The notes under the pieces were generated by a model. It saw only the letters and a list, made by a program, of their open reading frames with translations, was not told the DNA's origin and did no database searches. The translations under genes and the position numbers were made by a program. Shown piece by piece: positions 36,029 to 47,660 of a DNA stretch of 64,000 bases. Location: assembly GCA_041879425.1 (NCBI GenBank), contig CP090854.1:3224001-3288000 (forward strand), given 5' to 3'. Origin of the DNA: Vibrio pomeroyi (GTDB lineage Bacteria; Pseudomonadota; Gammaproteobacteria; Enterobacterales; Vibrionaceae). The stretch's first letter is position 1. The number at the start of each line of letters is the position of its first letter.

Positions 36029-36334
36029 TTACCAGCTAGCCTTACGAAGACCCGGAATCTCGCCTTTCATGCAAGCTTCACGAACCTTAATGCGGCTTAG
36101 ACCGAATTTACGTAGGTAACCGTGTGGACGACCAGTTTGGTTGCAACGGTTGCGCTGACGTGATGCACTTGAATCACGTGGAAGAGATTGCAGTTTAAGA
36201 ACCGCATTCCAACGATCTTCTTCAGATGCGTTTACATCGCTAATGATAACTTTTAGCGCAGAACGCTTTTCAGCGAACTTAGCTACTAGTTTTGCACGTT
36301 TAGCTTCACGTGCTTTCATTGATTGTTTAGCCAT
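36029..36334 (-). CDS. rpsN: 30S ribosomal protein S14 (zinc-independent form)
   Basis: 101 residues from [20 protein letters not shown]; a longer open frame up to 36562 runs back into rplE and is not coding. No CxxC pair, so the C- form, with the family core [24 protein letters not shown]. Located between rplE and rpsH, start codon 17 nt after the rplE stop. Confidence 0.99.
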   Translation of the reverse strand: MAKQSMKAREAKRAKLVAKFAEKRSALKVIISDVNASEEDRWNAVLKLQSLPRDSSASRQRNRCNQTGRPHGYLRKFGLSRIKVREACMKGEIPGLRKASW

Positions 36335-36350
36335 AACAGTAACCCTACCC

Positions 36351-36890
36351 TTACTTACGGAATGGGAAGTTAAAGGCAGCCAGCAGAGCTCGGCCTTCCT
36401 CATCGGAACCCGCAGAAGTCGTGATAGTGATATCAAGACCGCGGACACGATCGACTTTATCGTAGTCGATTTCCGGAAAGATGATTTGCTCGCGAACGCC
36501 CATGCTGTAGTTACCGCGACCGTCAAAAGACTTAGCGCTAACACCACGGAAATCACGTACACGTGGAAGTGCGATAGAGATTAAACGCTCTAAAAATTCC
36601 CACATGCGCTCACCACGCAAGGTTACTTTACAACCAATTGGGTAGCCTTCACGAATTTTGAAACCAGCTACAGATTTACGCGCTTTAGTGATAAGTGGCT
36701 TTTGACCAGAGATCGTTGCCATATCAGCTGCTGCGTTTTCTAGCAGTTTCTTATCGTTGATTGCTTCACCAACGCCCATGTTTAGGGTGATTTTCTCAAT
36801 CCTAGGGACTTGCATGACGCTTGTGTAGCTGAACTCTTTGGTAAGCTCAGCGACTACAGACGACTTGTAGTAATCATGCAGTTTCGCCAT
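36351..36890 (-). CDS. rplE: 50S ribosomal protein L5
   Basis: 179 residues, E. coli length. [20 protein letters not shown] start; [13 protein letters not shown] and the C-terminal [27 protein letters not shown] are conserved. Binds 5S rRNA and reaches the P-site tRNA. In E. coli the start region of this gene is the S8 repressor target of the spc operon. Confidence 0.99.
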   Translation of the reverse strand: MAKLHDYYKSSVVAELTKEFSYTSVMQVPRIEKITLNMGVGEAINDKKLLENAAADMATISGQKPLITKARKSVAGFKIREGYPIGCKVTLRGERMWEFLERLISIALPRVRDFRGVSAKSFDGRGNYSMGVREQIIFPEIDYDKVDRVRGLDITITTSAGSDEEGRALLAAFNFPFRK

Positions 36891-36914
36891 AGTAGAACTC
36901 CAAATTACTTCTAA

Positions 36915-37232
36915 TTAGTTAGAAACAGTTTCGCCGTTAGATTTGAAGAAACGAACTTTCTTGCCATCTTCGATACGGAAACCGATACGGTCTGCTTTAC
37001 CAGTAGCCGCGTTAAAAACTGCAACGTTAGAAGCGTCAATAGCTGCTTCTTGTTCAACGATGCCACCTTGTTGACCTAGAGCCGGAACCGGCTTTTGGTG
37101 TTTCTTAACAAGGTTGATGCCTTCAACGATAACTTTACCAGTTGTCAGAACCTTAGTTACTTTACCTTTCTTGCCTTTATCTTTACCAGCAAGAATGATT
37201 ACTTCGTCATTACGACGGATTTTAGCTGCCAT
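36915..37232 (-). CDS. rplX: 50S ribosomal protein L24
   Basis: 105 residues. KOW motif near the N-terminus ([24 protein letters not shown]) and the [19 protein letters not shown] segment. L24 initiates 50S assembly. It follows rplN by 11 nt. Confidence 0.99.
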   Translation of the reverse strand: MAAKIRRNDEVIILAGKDKGKKGKVTKVLTTGKVIVEGINLVKKHQKPVPALGQQGGIVEQEAAIDASNVAVFNAATGKADRIGFRIEDGKKVRFFKSNGETVSN

Positions 37233-37243
37233 GTTGCCGCTCC

Positions 37244-37615
37244 TTACAGAACTTCAGGTGCTAGTGATACAATCTTCATGAATTTCGCGTTACGAAGTTC
37301 ACGAGTCACAGGACCAAAGATACGTGTGCCGACTGGTTGCTCAGTAGTGTCGTTTAACAATACACAAGCATTACTGTCGAAGCGAATGACAGAACCGTCT
37401 GGGCGACGAACGCCTTTACGGGTGCGCACTACTACCGCCTTCAGAACATCACCTTTCTTTACTTTACCGCGAGGAATCGCTTCCTTCACTGTAACCTTGA
37501 TGACGTCACCGATATGTGCATAACGGCGGTGAGAGCCACCCAGAACCTTAATACACATTACCTTGCGCGCGCCAGAGTTATCTGCTGCGTCAAGTGTACT
37601 TTGCATCTGGATCAT
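37244..37615 (-). CDS. rplN: 50S ribosomal protein L14, first gene of the spc operon
   Basis: 123 residues, E. coli length. [22 protein letters not shown] start, with the internal [21 protein letters not shown] and [19 protein letters not shown] end. It opens the spc operon behind its own promoter (near 37690) and the S10 operon terminator. Confidence 0.99.
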   Translation of the reverse strand: MIQMQSTLDAADNSGARKVMCIKVLGGSHRRYAHIGDVIKVTVKEAIPRGKVKKGDVLKAVVVRTRKGVRRPDGSVIRFDSNACVLLNDTTEQPVGTRIFGPVTRELRNAKFMKIVSLAPEVL

Positions 37616-37684
37616 TGTTAGTGCTCCGCTAAATATTAAAACTAGACCCTCTCGGGTCGGGCTGCCTCTTTAAAAGGGACGCGA

Positions 37685-37693
37685 ATTGTACCA
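37685..37693 (-). promoter_or_regulatory. Extended -10 promoter of the spc operon
   Basis: On the minus strand TGGTACAAT (37693-37685), an extended -10 (TGn plus TACAAT) element; the -35 candidate TACCCA is poor. It lies 70 nt upstream of rplN, between the S10 operon terminator and the L14 start, the position of the E. coli spc promoter. Confidence 0.65.
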
Positions 37694-37716
37694 CCCTTTT
37701 TTTAAATTGGGTAGAC

Positions 37717-37755
37717 AAAAAACAAGCGGCTCCAAAAAATAATTTGGAGCCGCTT
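37717..37755 (-). terminator. Terminator of the S10 operon
   Basis: Perfect 13-bp stem AAGCGGCTCCAAA / TTTGGAGCCGCTT with a 6-nt loop, followed on the minus strand by GTTTTTT. It lies 22 nt past the rpsQ stop and separates the S10 and spc operons. Confidence 0.93.
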
Positions 37756-37777
37756 ATAAGTTATAGAATTACAAAGA

Positions 37778-38032
37778 TTAAATCTTCGCTTTTTCTAGAA
37801 CTTTAACCAATGTCCAAGACTTAGTCTTAGACAGAGGACGACACTCAGCGATTTCAACTTTGTCGCCTAGGCCACAAGTGTTGTCTTCGTCGTGTGCGTG
37901 TACTTTAGTCGTGCGTTTGATGAACTTACCGTAAATTGGGTGTTTTACAGTGCGTTCAATAGCAACAACGATAGACTTGTCCATCTTGTCGCTTACTACA
38001 CGGCCTTGCTGGATGCGGTTAGTTTCGCTCAT
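37778..38032 (-). CDS. rpsQ: 30S ribosomal protein S17
   Basis: 84 residues, E. coli length. [27 protein letters not shown] start, the OB-fold core with [19 protein letters not shown], and [17 protein letters not shown] end. Last gene of the S10 operon; its first base overlaps the rpmC stop. Confidence 0.99.
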   Translation of the reverse strand: MSETNRIQQGRVVSDKMDKSIVVAIERTVKHPIYGKFIKRTTKVHAHDEDNTCGLGDKVEIAECRPLSKTKSWTLVKVLEKAKI

Positions 38033-38223
38033 TATGCGCCTGCCTTTTCAGTCAAAACAGTTTTCACACGTGCGATGTCACGGCGTACAGCTTTTAGAGT
38101 ATGAGTTTGCTGAAGTTGACCAGTTGCAGCTTGCATGCGCAAGTTGAACTGTTCACGTAGCAAACTCAATAGCTCAGCGTTAAGCTCTTCAACGTTCTTT
38201 TCGCGTAGATCTTGTGCTTTCAT
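38032..38223 (-). CDS. rpmC: 50S ribosomal protein L29
   Basis: 63 residues from the ATG at 38223, which overlaps the TGA of rplP by one base; a GTG codon just before it is less likely the start. [19 protein letters not shown] start and a two-helix hairpin typical of L29 at the polypeptide exit tunnel. Same length as E. coli L29. Confidence 0.98.
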   Translation of the reverse strand: MKAQDLREKNVEELNAELLSLLREQFNLRMQAATGQLQQTHTLKAVRRDIARVKTVLTEKAGA

Positions 38224-38633
38224 CACATCACCTGCTTAGTTACAAAAGTAGTTTTAACAGGCAGTTTACGTGCCGCTAGGCGGAACGCTTCACGTGCCAA
38301 CTCTTCAGGTACGCCATTCATCTCGTACATAACTTTGCCTGGTTGGATTTGAGCAACCCAGTACGCAACTGAACCTTTACCTTTACCTTGACGAACTTCA
38401 AGAGGCTTTTCAGTAATTGGCTTGTCTGGGAATACACGAATCCAGATTTGACCTTGACGCTTAATGTGACGTGTCATAGCACGACGTGCCGCTTCGATTT
38501 GACGTGCAGTCAGACGACCACGGCCAACAGCTTTAAGACCGAATTCGCCGAAGCTTACTTCAGTACCTTTAGCTAGACCACGGTTACGACCAGTCATAAC
38601 CTTGCGGAACTTAGTACGTTTTGGTTGTAGCAT
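38223..38633 (-). CDS. rplP: 50S ribosomal protein L16
   Basis: 136 residues, E. coli length. [21 protein letters not shown] start; [20 protein letters not shown] and the [25 protein letters not shown] segment are conserved. Contacts the A-site tRNA region. Overlaps rpmC by one base. Confidence 0.99.
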   Translation of the reverse strand: MLQPKRTKFRKVMTGRNRGLAKGTEVSFGEFGLKAVGRGRLTARQIEAARRAMTRHIKRQGQIWIRVFPDKPITEKPLEVRQGKGKGSVAYWVAQIQPGKVMYEMNGVPEELAREAFRLAARKLPVKTTFVTKQVM

Positions 38634-38644
38634 CGTTCGACTCC

Positions 38645-39343
38645 TTACTTACGGCCTTTACGCTGCTTCTTAGGCTTATCGCCTTTAGGCTCTACTGCGT
38701 TAGCAGCTGGCATACCGCCTAGAATCTCACCTTTGAAGATCCAAACTTTAATGCCGATCACACCGTATTGAGTGTGAGCCGAAGAAGTTGCGTAATCAAT
38801 GTCTGCACGTAGAGTGTGTAGAGGCACACGGCCTTCACGGTACCACTCAGAACGTGCGATTTCAGCACCGCCAAGACGGCCGCCTACTTGTACTTTGATG
38901 CCTTTAGCGCCTAGACGCATAGCATTTTGTACCGCACGCTTCATTGCACGACGGAACATAACACGACGCTCTAGTTGAGACGCGATGCTATCAGCTACAA
39001 GCTGACCATCTAGCTCAGGCTTACGTACTTCAGCGATGTTAATTTGCGCTGGTACACCTGCGATTTTAGCTACAGCTGCGCGTAGCTTCTCTACGTCTTC
39101 ACCTTTCTTACCGATAACAACGCCAGGACGAGCAGTGTGAATAGTCACACGGATGCTCTTAGCTGGACGCTCGATAACGATACGAGATAATGATGCTTTT
39201 TGTAGTTCCTTGGTAAGGAACTGACGTACCTTGAAGTCGCCGTCTAGGTTGTCAGCGAATTCGTTGGTATTAGCAAACCATGTAGCATTCCAAGGCTTAA
39301 CGATGCCAAGACGAATACCATTAGGATGTACTTTCTGACCCAT
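38645..39343 (-). CDS. rpsC: 30S ribosomal protein S3
   Basis: 232 residues, E. coli 233. [24 protein letters not shown] start, a KH domain with [14 protein letters not shown] (about residues 54-67), and the lysine/arginine-rich tail [12 protein letters not shown]. Part of the mRNA entry tunnel and helicase. Between rplV and rplP. Confidence 0.99.
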
Positions 39344-39361
39344 TGCTTACTCTCCTAGTCT

Positions 39362-39694
39362 TTAGCGATCTGCTACAACAATAGTGATGTGGCTTGAACG
39401 CTTCAAGATACGATCCGCACGACCTTTAGCACGAGGCATAATACGCTTCATGATAGGGCCCTCATCTACGAAGATTTTAGCGACATTTAGATCGTCGATA
39501 TCTGCACCTTCGTTATGTTCCGCGTTAGCGATAGCTGACTCAAGAACCTTCTTAACCAATACAGCAGCTTTTTTGTTGCTGAAAGTTAGAATTTCTAGAG
39601 CTTGGTCTACCGACTTACCGCGAATTTGGTCTGCAACTAAGCGAGCTTTCTGTGGAGAAATACGAGCAAAGTTATGTTTAGCTAAAGCTTCCAT
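39362..39694 (-). CDS. rplV: 50S ribosomal protein L22
   Basis: 110 residues from the second of two adjacent ATG codons (39694), giving the E. coli length and 6 nt spacing to AAGGAG; the first (39697) is only 3 nt from it. Contains [21 protein letters not shown] and the beta-hairpin [21 protein letters not shown] that lines the exit tunnel. Confidence 0.97.
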   Translation of the reverse strand: MEALAKHNFARISPQKARLVADQIRGKSVDQALEILTFSNKKAAVLVKKVLESAIANAEHNEGADIDDLNVAKIFVDEGPIMKRIMPRAKGRADRILKRSSHITIVVADR

Positions 39695-39704
39695 CATCTA
39701 CTCC

Positions 39705-39995
<291 letters not shown>

Positions 39996-40002
39996 TTATA
40001 AA

Positions 40003-40827
40003 TTATTTAGTGCGACGACGTACGATGTACTTGTCAGTGCGCTTGTTCTTACGAGTCTTGAAGCCCTTAGTAGGAACGCCCCAAGGAGAAACTGGGTGAC
40101 GACCACCAGATGTGCGGCCTTCACCACCACCATGTGGGTGATCCACCGGGTTCATTACTACACCACGTACGGTTGGACGTACGCCGCGCCAGCGTGAAGC
40201 ACCAGCTTTACCAAGTTCACGTAGCATATGCTCAGAGTTACCAACTTCACCGATCGTTGCACGACCTTCAGAAAGTACTTTGCGCATCTCACCAGAACGT
40301 AGACGGATAGTTACGTATGCACCATCGCGAGCGATGATTTGAGCATAAGCACCAGCCGAACGAGCTAGTTGAGCACCTTTACCAGGCTTAAGTTCAACAC
40401 AGTGTACAGTAGAACCTACTGGGATGTTGCGCATCGGCAGAGTGTTACCTGCTTTGATTGGCGCATCTACACCAGATTGAATCTGGTCACCTGCGTTAAC
40501 ACCTTTAGGTGCAATGATGTAACGACGCTCACCGTCTGCGTACAGAACTAGAGCGATGTTAGCACTACGGTTTGGATCGTATTCTAGACGCTCAACTTTC
40601 GCTGGGATGCCATCTTTAGTACGTTTGAAGTCAATCAGACGGTAATGGTGCTTGTGACCACCACCGATGTGACGTACTGTAATACGACCGTTGTTGTTAC
40701 GACCACCGTTCTTAGAGTTTTTCTCTAGAAGTGGTGCGTATGGCTTACCCTTGTGCAGGTCAGCGTTAACAACTTTAACGACGTGACGACGACCAGGGGA
40801 AGTCGGCTTACATTTAACAATAGCCAT
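40003..40827 (-). CDS. rplB: 50S ribosomal protein L2
   Basis: 274 residues. [19 protein letters not shown] start and the peptidyl-transferase-centre motif [14 protein letters not shown] near the C-terminus, including the histidine implicated in activity. Follows rplW by 14 nt. Confidence 0.99.
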   Translation of the reverse strand: MAIVKCKPTSPGRRHVVKVVNADLHKGKPYAPLLEKNSKNGGRNNNGRITVRHIGGGHKHHYRLIDFKRTKDGIPAKVERLEYDPNRSANIALVLYADGERRYIIAPKGVNAGDQIQSGVDAPIKAGNTLPMRNIPVGSTVHCVELKPGKGAQLARSAGAYAQIIARDGAYVTIRLRSGEMRKVLSEGRATIGEVGNSEHMLRELGKAGASRWRGVRPTVRGVVMNPVDHPHGGGEGRTSGGRHPVSPWGVPTKGFKTRKNKRTDKYIVRRRTK

Positions 40828-40841
40828 TTTTACTACTCCTG

Positions 40842-41144
40842 TTATTCCGCGCCGCCAACGAAGTCAAGATCTTGACCTTCTTTCAAAGTAACGTAGGCTT
40901 TCTTAACGTCTGAACGACGGCCTTCACGCATACCTTGACGTTTGGTCTTACCCTTTAATACAAGAGTATTTACAGACTTAACTTCAACTTCAAATAGCTT
41001 TTCTACAGCTGCTTTGATCTCTTTCTTAGTTGCATCTTTAGCTACTTTGAAAACGATAGTGTTCGCTTTCTCAGCTGCCATAGTTGCTTTTTCAGAGATG
41101 TGCGGAGCACGTAGAACTTTTAAGATACGCTCTTCAGTGATCAT
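40842..41144 (-). CDS. rplW: 50S ribosomal protein L23
   Basis: 100 residues, E. coli length. [19 protein letters not shown] start, then [34 protein letters not shown]23 docks trigger factor and SRP at the exit tunnel. Overlaps the rplD stop by 4 nt (ATGA), showing translational coupling. Confidence 0.99.
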   Translation of the reverse strand: MITEERILKVLRAPHISEKATMAAEKANTIVFKVAKDATKKEIKAAVEKLFEVEVKSVNTLVLKGKTKRQGMREGRRSDVKKAYVTLKEGQDLDFVGGAE

Positions 41145-41743
41145 GCTAGCATCTCCTCAACTTGCTTAACTGCGTCAGCAGTCATTAGAACCTTGTCGAA
41201 AGCGATTAGTGATACTGGATCAACACCAGCAACATCACGTGCGTCTACTTTGTATAGGTTACGAGCAGCTAAGAATAGATTTTCATCTACTTCGCCAGTC
41301 ACAATCAGAACGTCGCTTAGCTCAAGCTCTTTAAGCTTAGCTACAAGTTCTTTTGTTTTTGGTGCTTCTACAGAGAAGTTATCAACAACGATTAAACGCT
41401 CTTGACGAACTAGCTCAGAAAGAATGCTCTTCATAGCACCGCGGTACATTTTTTTGTTTACTTTTTGGCTGTGATCTTGTGGTTTCGCAGCAAAAGTAAC
41501 ACCACCTGTACGCCAGATTGGGCTACGAATTGTACCAGCACGTGCGCGGCCAGTACCTTTTTGACGCCATGGCTTAGCGCCACCGCCAGATACTTCAGAA
41601 CGAGTCTTTTGAGCACGAGTACCTTGACGAGCACCTGCTGCATATGCAACAACTACTTGGTGTACAAGAGCTTCGTTGAAGTCACGTCCGAAAGTAGTCT
41701 CGGAAACAGTTAGTGCATCAGCACCTTTAACCATCAATTCCAT
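41141..41743 (-). CDS. rplD: 50S ribosomal protein L4
   Basis: 200 residues. Contains the exit-tunnel extension [35 protein letters not shown]. In enterics, free L4 represses the S10 operon through its mRNA leader by both attenuation and translation control; the leader lies at 42716-42960 here. Located between rplC and rplW. Confidence 0.99.
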   Translation of the reverse strand: MELMVKGADALTVSETTFGRDFNEALVHQVVVAYAAGARQGTRAQKTRSEVSGGGAKPWRQKGTGRARAGTIRSPIWRTGGVTFAAKPQDHSQKVNKKMYRGAMKSILSELVRQERLIVVDNFSVEAPKTKELVAKLKELELSDVLIVTGEVDENLFLAARNLYKVDARDVAGVDPVSLIAFDKVLMTADAVKQVEEMLA

Positions 41744-41759
41744 TACTTACTCCTAGACG

Positions 41760-42389
41760 TTATGCTTTAACAGCAGGTTTTACGATCACGTTTCCGCCTG
41801 TTGAGCCCGGTACTGCACCTTTAATAAGGAGTAGATTGCGCTCAGCGTCAACACGTACGATCTCTAGGTTTTGAGTCGTTACACGCTCAGCACCCATGTG
41901 ACCTGCCATTTTCTTGCCTTTAAACACGCGGCCTGGAGTTTGACATTGGCCAATTGAACCCGGTGCGCGGTGAGACAAAGAGTTACCGTGAGTCATATCT
42001 TGAGTAGAGAAGTTCCAACGCTTGATAGCGCCTTGGAAGCCTTTACCTTTAGATGTACCAGTAACGTCTACTTTTTTAATTTCGTTGAAAAGTTCTACGT
42101 TTAGCTCAGCGCCAACTTCAAACTCTTCGCCGTTTTCTAAACGGAATTCCCAAAGACCGCGACCTGCTTCTACACCCGCTTTCGCGAAGTGACCAGCTTC
42201 AGGTTTAGTTACACGGTTAGCTTTCTTAGCACCAGTAGTTACTTGGATTGCTGCGTAGCCGTCTGTCTCAAGAGTTTTAACTTGAGAAATACGGTTCGCT
42301 TCAACCTCAACAACAGTTACTGGGATAGAAACGCCTTCTTCAGTAAATACGCGGGTCATACCCACTTTACGTCCGACTAGACCAATCAT
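41760..42389 (-). CDS. rplC: 50S ribosomal protein L3
   Basis: 209 residues, E. coli length. [19 protein letters not shown] start; the central [54 protein letters not shown] loop reaches the peptidyl-transferase centre and carries the glutamine methylated by PrmB in E. coli. Confidence 0.99.
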
Positions 42390-42403
42390 TATTCTTATCT
42401 CCC

Positions 42404-42960
<557 letters not shown>

Positions 42961-42966
42961 CGATGC

Positions 42967-42994
42967 ATTATACAGATCACACTTTAACTTGCAA
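42967..42994 (-). promoter_or_regulatory. Promoter of the S10 operon
   Basis: On the minus strand TTGCAA (42994-42989), 16 nt, TATAAT (42972-42967). A consensus -10 and good -35, located about 250 nt before rpsJ, as expected for a highly expressed ribosomal operon with a long leader. Confidence 0.85.
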
Positions 42995-43089
42995 GCTGTG
43001 TTTGAAAAATAATCGCAGAATCGATTTAAGAAGATAAGTGGCGAGTTTTGATTGTGCGGTAGTGCCCTACCGTTGAAAGTTGTAAGCAA

Positions 43090-43122
43090 GGTAACAGCTC
43101 AGTTTAAGCCTCAGCTGTTACC
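43090..43122. terminator. Hairpin between bfr and the S10 promoter
   Basis: Stem GGTAACAGCT / AGCTGTTACC (10 bp) with a 13-nt loop, 18 nt past the bfr stop. A T-rich stretch follows on the plus strand and not the minus, so as a bfr terminator it is atypical. The rest of 42995-43140 shows nothing else. Confidence 0.6.
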
Positions 43123-43140
43123 TCTTTTAATTACTAAGTT

Positions 43141-43623
43141 TTAGCCTTCGTCTTCATCCACATATTGAGCTTGTAGATAATTTTGGATCCCGGTCATTTT
43201 GATTAAACCGAGCTGGGTTTCTAACCAATCGACATGATCTTCTTCGTCTTCCAGGATGTCTTGAAACAGGTCTCGCGACACATAGTCGTGAATATCTTCT
43301 GCGTACGCGATGGCATTTTTCAAATCAGGTATCGCTTCCATCTCAAGAGACAAATCACACTGAAGCATCTCTTCAGTATCTTCACCAATTTTGAGCTTAC
43401 CGAGATCTTGAAGGTTTGGGAGGCCTTCTAAAAATAGTATGCGTTCTATTAGATGGTCAGCATGTTTCATTTCGTCGATAGATTCGTGGTATTCCTTATC
43501 AGCAAGATGCTTTAAGCCCCAATCTTTGTACATGCGAGCATGCAAGAAGTATTGGTTTATTGCGACGAGTTCGTTACCAAGAATTTTATTGAGATGTTGA
43601 ATGATGATTGGATCGCCTTTCAT
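43141..43623 (-). CDS. bfr: Bacterioferritin
   Basis: 160 residues. Ferroxidase ligands in the expected places: Glu18, Glu51, His54, plus Glu and His in helices C and D (YAEDIH and [10 protein letters not shown]). Met52 in the EMKH segment is the bacterioferritin haem-axial residue, separating it from ferritin proper. It stores iron in a 24-mer shell in the cytoplasm. Preceded on the minus strand by bfd, the enteric arrangement, with a GGAGGG ribosome binding site. Confidence 0.97.
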   Translation of the reverse strand: MKGDPIIIQHLNKILGNELVAINQYFLHARMYKDWGLKHLADKEYHESIDEMKHADHLIERILFLEGLPNLQDLGKLKIGEDTEEMLQCDLSLEMEAIPDLKNAIAYAEDIHDYVSRDLFQDILEDEEDHVDWLETQLGLIKMTGIQNYLQAQYVDEDEG

Positions 43624-43704
43624 GACATAGCCCTCCTCTTTGGCTCTTCTAACTGTAGAACCAAATCGAGAAGTGTCAAAAAAGCTAATGCCCTTTGGGC
43701 AAAA

Positions 43705-43893
43705 CTAGCTTGCCTGTTTGAACAGGTCTTTCGCAGTATCGTTAATGACTTCTTTTGCTGAACGTACACACTTACCGCATTGACTGCCAAGTGCTGTACA
43801 TTTTTTAATTCCTTTGATGTCAGTAATGCCCTCTTCTATTACGAGCTTGCGGATTTTTTTATCCGAAACCCCATGGCATAAACAAATGTACAT
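43705..43893 (-). CDS. bfd: Bacterioferritin-associated [2Fe-2S] ferredoxin Bfd
   Basis: 62 residues with four cysteines in the Bfd arrangement (MYICLCHGVS, then GSQCGKCVRSAK), which bind one [2Fe-2S] cluster. Bfd donates electrons to release iron from bacterioferritin. Encoded upstream of bfr (82-nt gap) behind a Fur-box-like sequence, consistent with expression under iron starvation. Confidence 0.97.
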   Translation of the reverse strand: MYICLCHGVSDKKIRKLVIEEGITDIKGIKKCTALGSQCGKCVRSAKEVINDTAKDLFKQAS

Positions 43894-43933
43894 ACTAAAA
43901 CCTAAACCTTTAACTTAGGCTTAAATATAAAAA

Positions 43934-43951
43934 GGAATCATTCTTATTACC
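43934..43951 (-). promoter_or_regulatory. Putative Fur box upstream of bfd
   Basis: GGTAATAAGAATGATTCC on the minus strand matches the first 18 positions of the GATAATGATAATCATTATC Fur consensus at 12 of 18 and sits about 41-58 nt before the bfd start. The rest of 43894-44207 (314 nt) contains the tuf terminator and no gene. Confidence 0.5.
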
Positions 43952-44123
43952 AGTCATATTTAAGGTTTGGTTATATCGATTGGTTATAGTGTTTTGCGAG
44001 TAATTGGTAAAAATGGCTTTGAAGGTTGTATTACAGAAGGGGGGTTATTAAGGCGGGTCGGTAAATAACTGTATTTAAATTGGAATATAGTTTGCGGTTA
44101 TTAAGTACGATGAATTTCCCTTA

Positions 44124-44160
44124 TAACCAAAATAAAAAGGGAAGCCGAAGCTCCCCTTTT
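44124..44160 (-). terminator. Terminator downstream of tuf
   Basis: Stem AAAAGGGAAGC / GCTCCCCTTTT with one A-C mismatch and a CGAA loop; on the minus strand it is followed by TTTTTATTTTGG. It lies 48 nt after the tuf stop and ends the str operon. Confidence 0.88.
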
Positions 44161-44207
44161 TGGATGCGTGCTCTTCTGATGAAGAGAGTGCAAAAATCTA
44201 AATGCTA

Positions 44208-45392
44208 TTAAGCGAAGATTTTAGCTACAACACCAGCACCAACTGTACGGCCACCTTCGCGGATTGCGAAACGTAGACCTTCGTCCATTGCGATTGGAGC
44301 GATTAGCTCAACAGTCATTTGAACGTTGTCACCTGGCATTACCATTTCTACGCCTTCTGGTAGAGTGATGTCGCCTGTTACGTCAGTTGTACGGAAGTAG
44401 AACTGTGGACGGTAACCTTTGAAGAAAGGAGTGTGACGGCCGCCTTCGTCTTTAGAAAGTACGTATACTTCAGACTCAAACTTAGTGTGTGGGTTGATAG
44501 AACCTTTCGCAGAAAGTACTTGACCACGTTCAACGTCATCACGCTTAGTACCACGTAGAAGTGCACCAACGTTCTCACCTGCACGACCTTCGTCAAGCAG
44601 TTTACGGAACATTTCAACACCAGTACAAGTAGTAAGAGTAGTCTCTTTGATACCAACGATTTCTACTTCGTCACCTACACGTAGGATACCGCGCTCGATA
44701 CGACCAGTTACAACAGTACCACGACCTTGAATTGAGAATACATCTTCAATTGGTAGTAGGAACGGTTGGTCTACTGCACGCTCTGGCTCAGGGATGTAAG
44801 AATCTAGTGCTTCTGCAAGCTCAACGATCTTGTCTTCCCACTGCTTCTCGCCGTTTAGTGCGCCAAGTGCAGAACCTTGGATAACTGGTAGGTCATCACC
44901 TGGGAAGTCGTACTCAGAAAGAAGTTCACGAACTTCCATTTCTACTAGCTCAAGTAGCTCTTCGTCATCAACCATGTCACATTTGTTCATGAATACGATG
45001 ATGTAAGGGATACCAACTTGACGACCAAGTAGGATGTGCTCACGAGTTTGAGGCATAGGGCCGTCAGTCGCAGCAACAACTAGGATACCGCCGTCCATTT
45101 GTGCAGCACCAGTGATCATGTTTTTAACATAATCCGCGTGTCCTGGACAGTCTACGTGTGCGTAGTGACGTGCTGGAGTGTCGTACTCAACGTGAGAAGT
45201 TGCGATTGTGATACCGCGCTCACGCTCTTCTGGAGCGTTATCGATAGATGCGAAATCTTTAGCAACACCGCCGTATACTTTTGCAAGAGTAGTACAGATA
45301 GCAGCAGTTAGAGTTGTTTTACCGTGGTCAACGTGGCCGATAGTACCAACGTTTACGTGCGGTTTCGTACGTTCAAATTTTTCTTTAGACAC
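44208..45392 (-). CDS. tuf: Elongation factor Tu
   Basis: 394 residues, E. coli length. Delivers aminoacyl-tRNA to the ribosome. G1 GHVDHGKTT, effector loop RERGITI, G3 [10 protein letters not shown]4 NKCD, G5 SAL; domains 2 and 3 follow. Encoded last in the str operon, 147 nt after fusA, with an internal promoter in the gap. Codon usage is strongly biased. A second tuf copy is expected elsewhere in Vibrio genomes but not in this window. Confidence 0.99.
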   Translation of the reverse strand: MSKEKFERTKPHVNVGTIGHVDHGKTTLTAAICTTLAKVYGGVAKDFASIDNAPEERERGITIATSHVEYDTPARHYAHVDCPGHADYVKNMITGAAQMDGGILVVAATDGPMPQTREHILLGRQVGIPYIIVFMNKCDMVDDEELLELVEMEVRELLSEYDFPGDDLPVIQGSALGALNGEKQWEDKIVELAEALDSYIPEPERAVDQPFLLPIEDVFSIQGRGTVVTGRIERGILRVGDEVEIVGIKETTLTTCTGVEMFRKLLDEGRAGENVGALLRGTKRDDVERGQVLSAKGSINPHTKFESEVYVLSKDEGGRHTPFFKGYRPQFYFRTTDVTGDITLPEGVEMVMPGDNVQMTVELIAPIAMDEGLRFAIREGGRTVGAGVVAKIFA

Positions 45393-45458
45393 AATCGTGT
45401 TCCTTCCTAGTTATGATTCGCCACGTTCATTATTGAGCGAGACGCGCCAGAAATTGCT

Positions 45459-45487
45459 ATTTTATGCGCCAACTCTCGTTAGCGCAA
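45459..45487 (-). promoter_or_regulatory. Internal promoter upstream of tuf
   Basis: In the fusA-tuf gap, minus strand TTGCGC (45487-45482), 17 nt, TAAAAT (45464-45459). The gap is unusually long (147 nt) for genes in this operon, leaving room for it. Independent extra transcription of tuf is well known in enterics. Confidence 0.65.
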
Positions 45488-45539
45488 TATTTGGACGCAT
45501 TGTTCTTTCAAAAAATGAAAAAAAATGCCTTCCTTTTGT

Positions 45540-47636
45540 TTAACCACGCTCTGCAATGATTGCTTTTGCAACATTGTTAGGCACTTCAGCGTACTCACTA
45601 AACTCCATAGAGTAAGAAGCACGACCTTGTGTCGCAGAACGTAAATCAGTTGCGTAACCGAACATGACAGACAACGGAACTTGTGCACGAATTATCTTCA
45701 GGCCAGCTGTCCCCTCGTCCATACCTTCGATGATGCCGCGACGACGGTTAATATCGCCAACAACGTCACCCATCCAGTCTTCTGGAGTAGTTACTTCAAC
45801 TTTCATCATAGGCTCAAGCAGAACTGGTTGCGCTTCAAGTGCACCTGCTCTGAAAGCCATAGAGGCAGCGATTGTAAACGCCATCTCACTTGAATCTGTT
45901 TCATGGTAAGAACCATCATATAGTGTAGCTTTGATATCCAGAACTGGATAGCCAGCAAGTACACCATTGTTCATCTGCTCTTCAACGCCTTTAGCAACTG
46001 AAGCGATAAACTCTTTCGGTACGATACCATTGGCAATTTCATCCACGAAGACAAAGCCTTCGCCAACTTCTGATGGTTCTAGTTTCAGCCATACGTGACC
46101 GTACTGACCTTTACCACCATGTTCACGGATAAATTTACCTTCCGCTTTCGCAGTACCACGAATAGTCTCACGGTAAGCCACTTGCGGGTTACCAACGTTG
46201 CAGTTCACGCTAAATTCGCGCTTCATACGGTCAACGATGATATCTAAGTGTAGTTCACCCATGCCAGAAATCAGAGTCTGGCCAGTTTCCGCATCCATAT
46301 CAACGCGGAACGATGGGTCTTCCGCTGCTAGTTTACCTAGAGCGATAGTCATTTTATCTTGATCAGCTTGAGAGCTTGGCTCTACAACGATCTGAATAAC
46401 TGGGTCTGGGAACTCCATGCGCTCAAGAACAATCTTATGGTTCTGGTCACAAAGGGTTTCACCAGTAGTCACATCTTTCAGACCAATAATGGCTGCGATG
46501 TCACCTGCTCGTACTTCTTTTACTTCTTCACGCTTGTTTGAGTGCATTTGAACAATGCGACCTAAGCGTTCACGTTGTTTCTTCACAGAGTTGTAAGCTG
46601 TTTTACCGCTTTCAACAACACCAGAGTAAACACGGATGAAAGTTAGAGTACCAACAAATGGGTCTGTTGCGATCTTAAATGCTAGCGCTGAGAACGGTTC
46701 TTTGTCGTCTGCGTGACGCTCTGCTTCATTCTCATCTTCATCGATACCTTTAATTGCAGGGACATCGACTGGAGAAGGAAGGAAATCAACAACTGCATCT
46801 AGAACAGCTTGTACACCTTTGTTTTTGAATGCACTACCACAAGTAGCGAGTACGATTTCATTATTAAGGGTACGAGTACGAAGACCTTGTTTGATTTCAG
46901 CTTCTGTTAGTTCACCTTCTTCAAGGTACTTATCCATCAGCTCTTCATTTGCTTCTGCAGCAGCTTCAACAAGTTCTGTACGATATTCTTCAGCCATTTC
47001 TTGCATGTCTGCAGGAATATCTTCGTACGTGAAAGTCATGCCTTGGTCAGCTTCGTTCCAGTTAATTGCCTTCATCTTGATAAGATCGACAACGCCTTGG
47101 AAATTTTCTTCAGCACCAATGTTCAGTTGAATTGGAACAGGAGTTGCGCCTAGACGGTCCTTGATCTGTTCAACTACGCGCAAGAAGTCTGCGCCGGTAC
47201 GGTCCATTTTATTAACGAAAACCATACGTGGAACTTGGTACTTATCAGCTTGACGCCACACTGTCTCTGACTGAGGTTCAACACCAGATGAGCCACAGAA
47301 CACAACAACTGCACCATCAAGTACACGCAGAGAACGTTCAACTTCGATTGTGAAGTCAACGTGTCCAGGAGTGTCGATGATGTTGATACGGTGGTCTGAG
47401 TACTGAGCTTCCATACCACGCCAAAACGTAGTGGTTGCTGCTGAAGTGATCGTAATACCGCGCTCTTGCTCTTGCTCCATCCAGTCCATGGTTGCTGCAC
47501 CATCGTGAACTTCGCCGATTTTGTGAGAAAGACCGGTATAGAACAGAATACGTTCACTTGTGGTTGTTTTACCTGCATCTACGTGAGCAACGATACCGAT
47601 ATTACGGTATTGCTCTATAGGAGTTTTACGAGCCAC
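45540..47636 (-). CDS. fusA: Elongation factor G
   Basis: 698 residues. Catalyses ribosomal translocation. G1 AHVDAGKTT, effector [20 protein letters not shown] (G3), NKMD (G4); then domains II-V, with the domain IV tip around [19 protein letters not shown]. Start [23 protein letters not shown] ribosome binding site (AAGAGGA) is 9 nt upstream. Preceded by a 165-nt gap with strong RNA structure after rpsG. Nearly all features match the canonical enteric enzyme. Confidence 0.99.
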   Translation of the reverse strand: MARKTPIEQYRNIGIVAHVDAGKTTTSERILFYTGLSHKIGEVHDGAATMDWMEQEQERGITITSAATTTFWRGMEAQYSDHRINIIDTPGHVDFTIEVERSLRVLDGAVVVFCGSSGVEPQSETVWRQADKYQVPRMVFVNKMDRTGADFLRVVEQIKDRLGATPVPIQLNIGAEENFQGVVDLIKMKAINWNEADQGMTFTYEDIPADMQEMAEEYRTELVEAAAEANEELMDKYLEEGELTEAEIKQGLRTRTLNNEIVLATCGSAFKNKGVQAVLDAVVDFLPSPVDVPAIKGIDEDENEAERHADDKEPFSALAFKIATDPFVGTLTFIRVYSGVVESGKTAYNSVKKQRERLGRIVQMHSNKREEVKEVRAGDIAAIIGLKDVTTGETLCDQNHKIVLERMEFPDPVIQIVVEPSSQADQDKMTIALGKLAAEDPSFRVDMDAETGQTLISGMGELHLDIIVDRMKREFSVNCNVGNPQVAYRETIRGTAKAEGKFIREHGGKGQYGHVWLKLEPSEVGEGFVFVDEIANGIVPKEFIASVAKGVEEQMNNGVLAGYPVLDIKATLYDGSYHETDSSEMAFTIAASMAFRAGALEAQPVLLEPMMKVEVTTPEDWMGDVVGDINRRRGIIEGMDEGTAGLKIIRAQVPLSVMFGYATDLRSATQGRASYSMEFSEYAEVPNNVAKAIIAERG

Positions 47637-47660
47637 GGTTGAATCCTCTTATTAGAGACT

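Noticed and set aside
36335..36562. N-terminal extension of 76 codons on rpsN
   Set aside because: It lies inside rplE in another frame, while S14 always starts near [10 protein letters not shown] and has its own ribosome binding site at the gene gap.
43894..44207. tRNA or small protein gene near tuf
   Set aside because: No cloverleaf or CCA end could be drawn, and the only short frame (about 12 codons) lacks a ribosome binding site.
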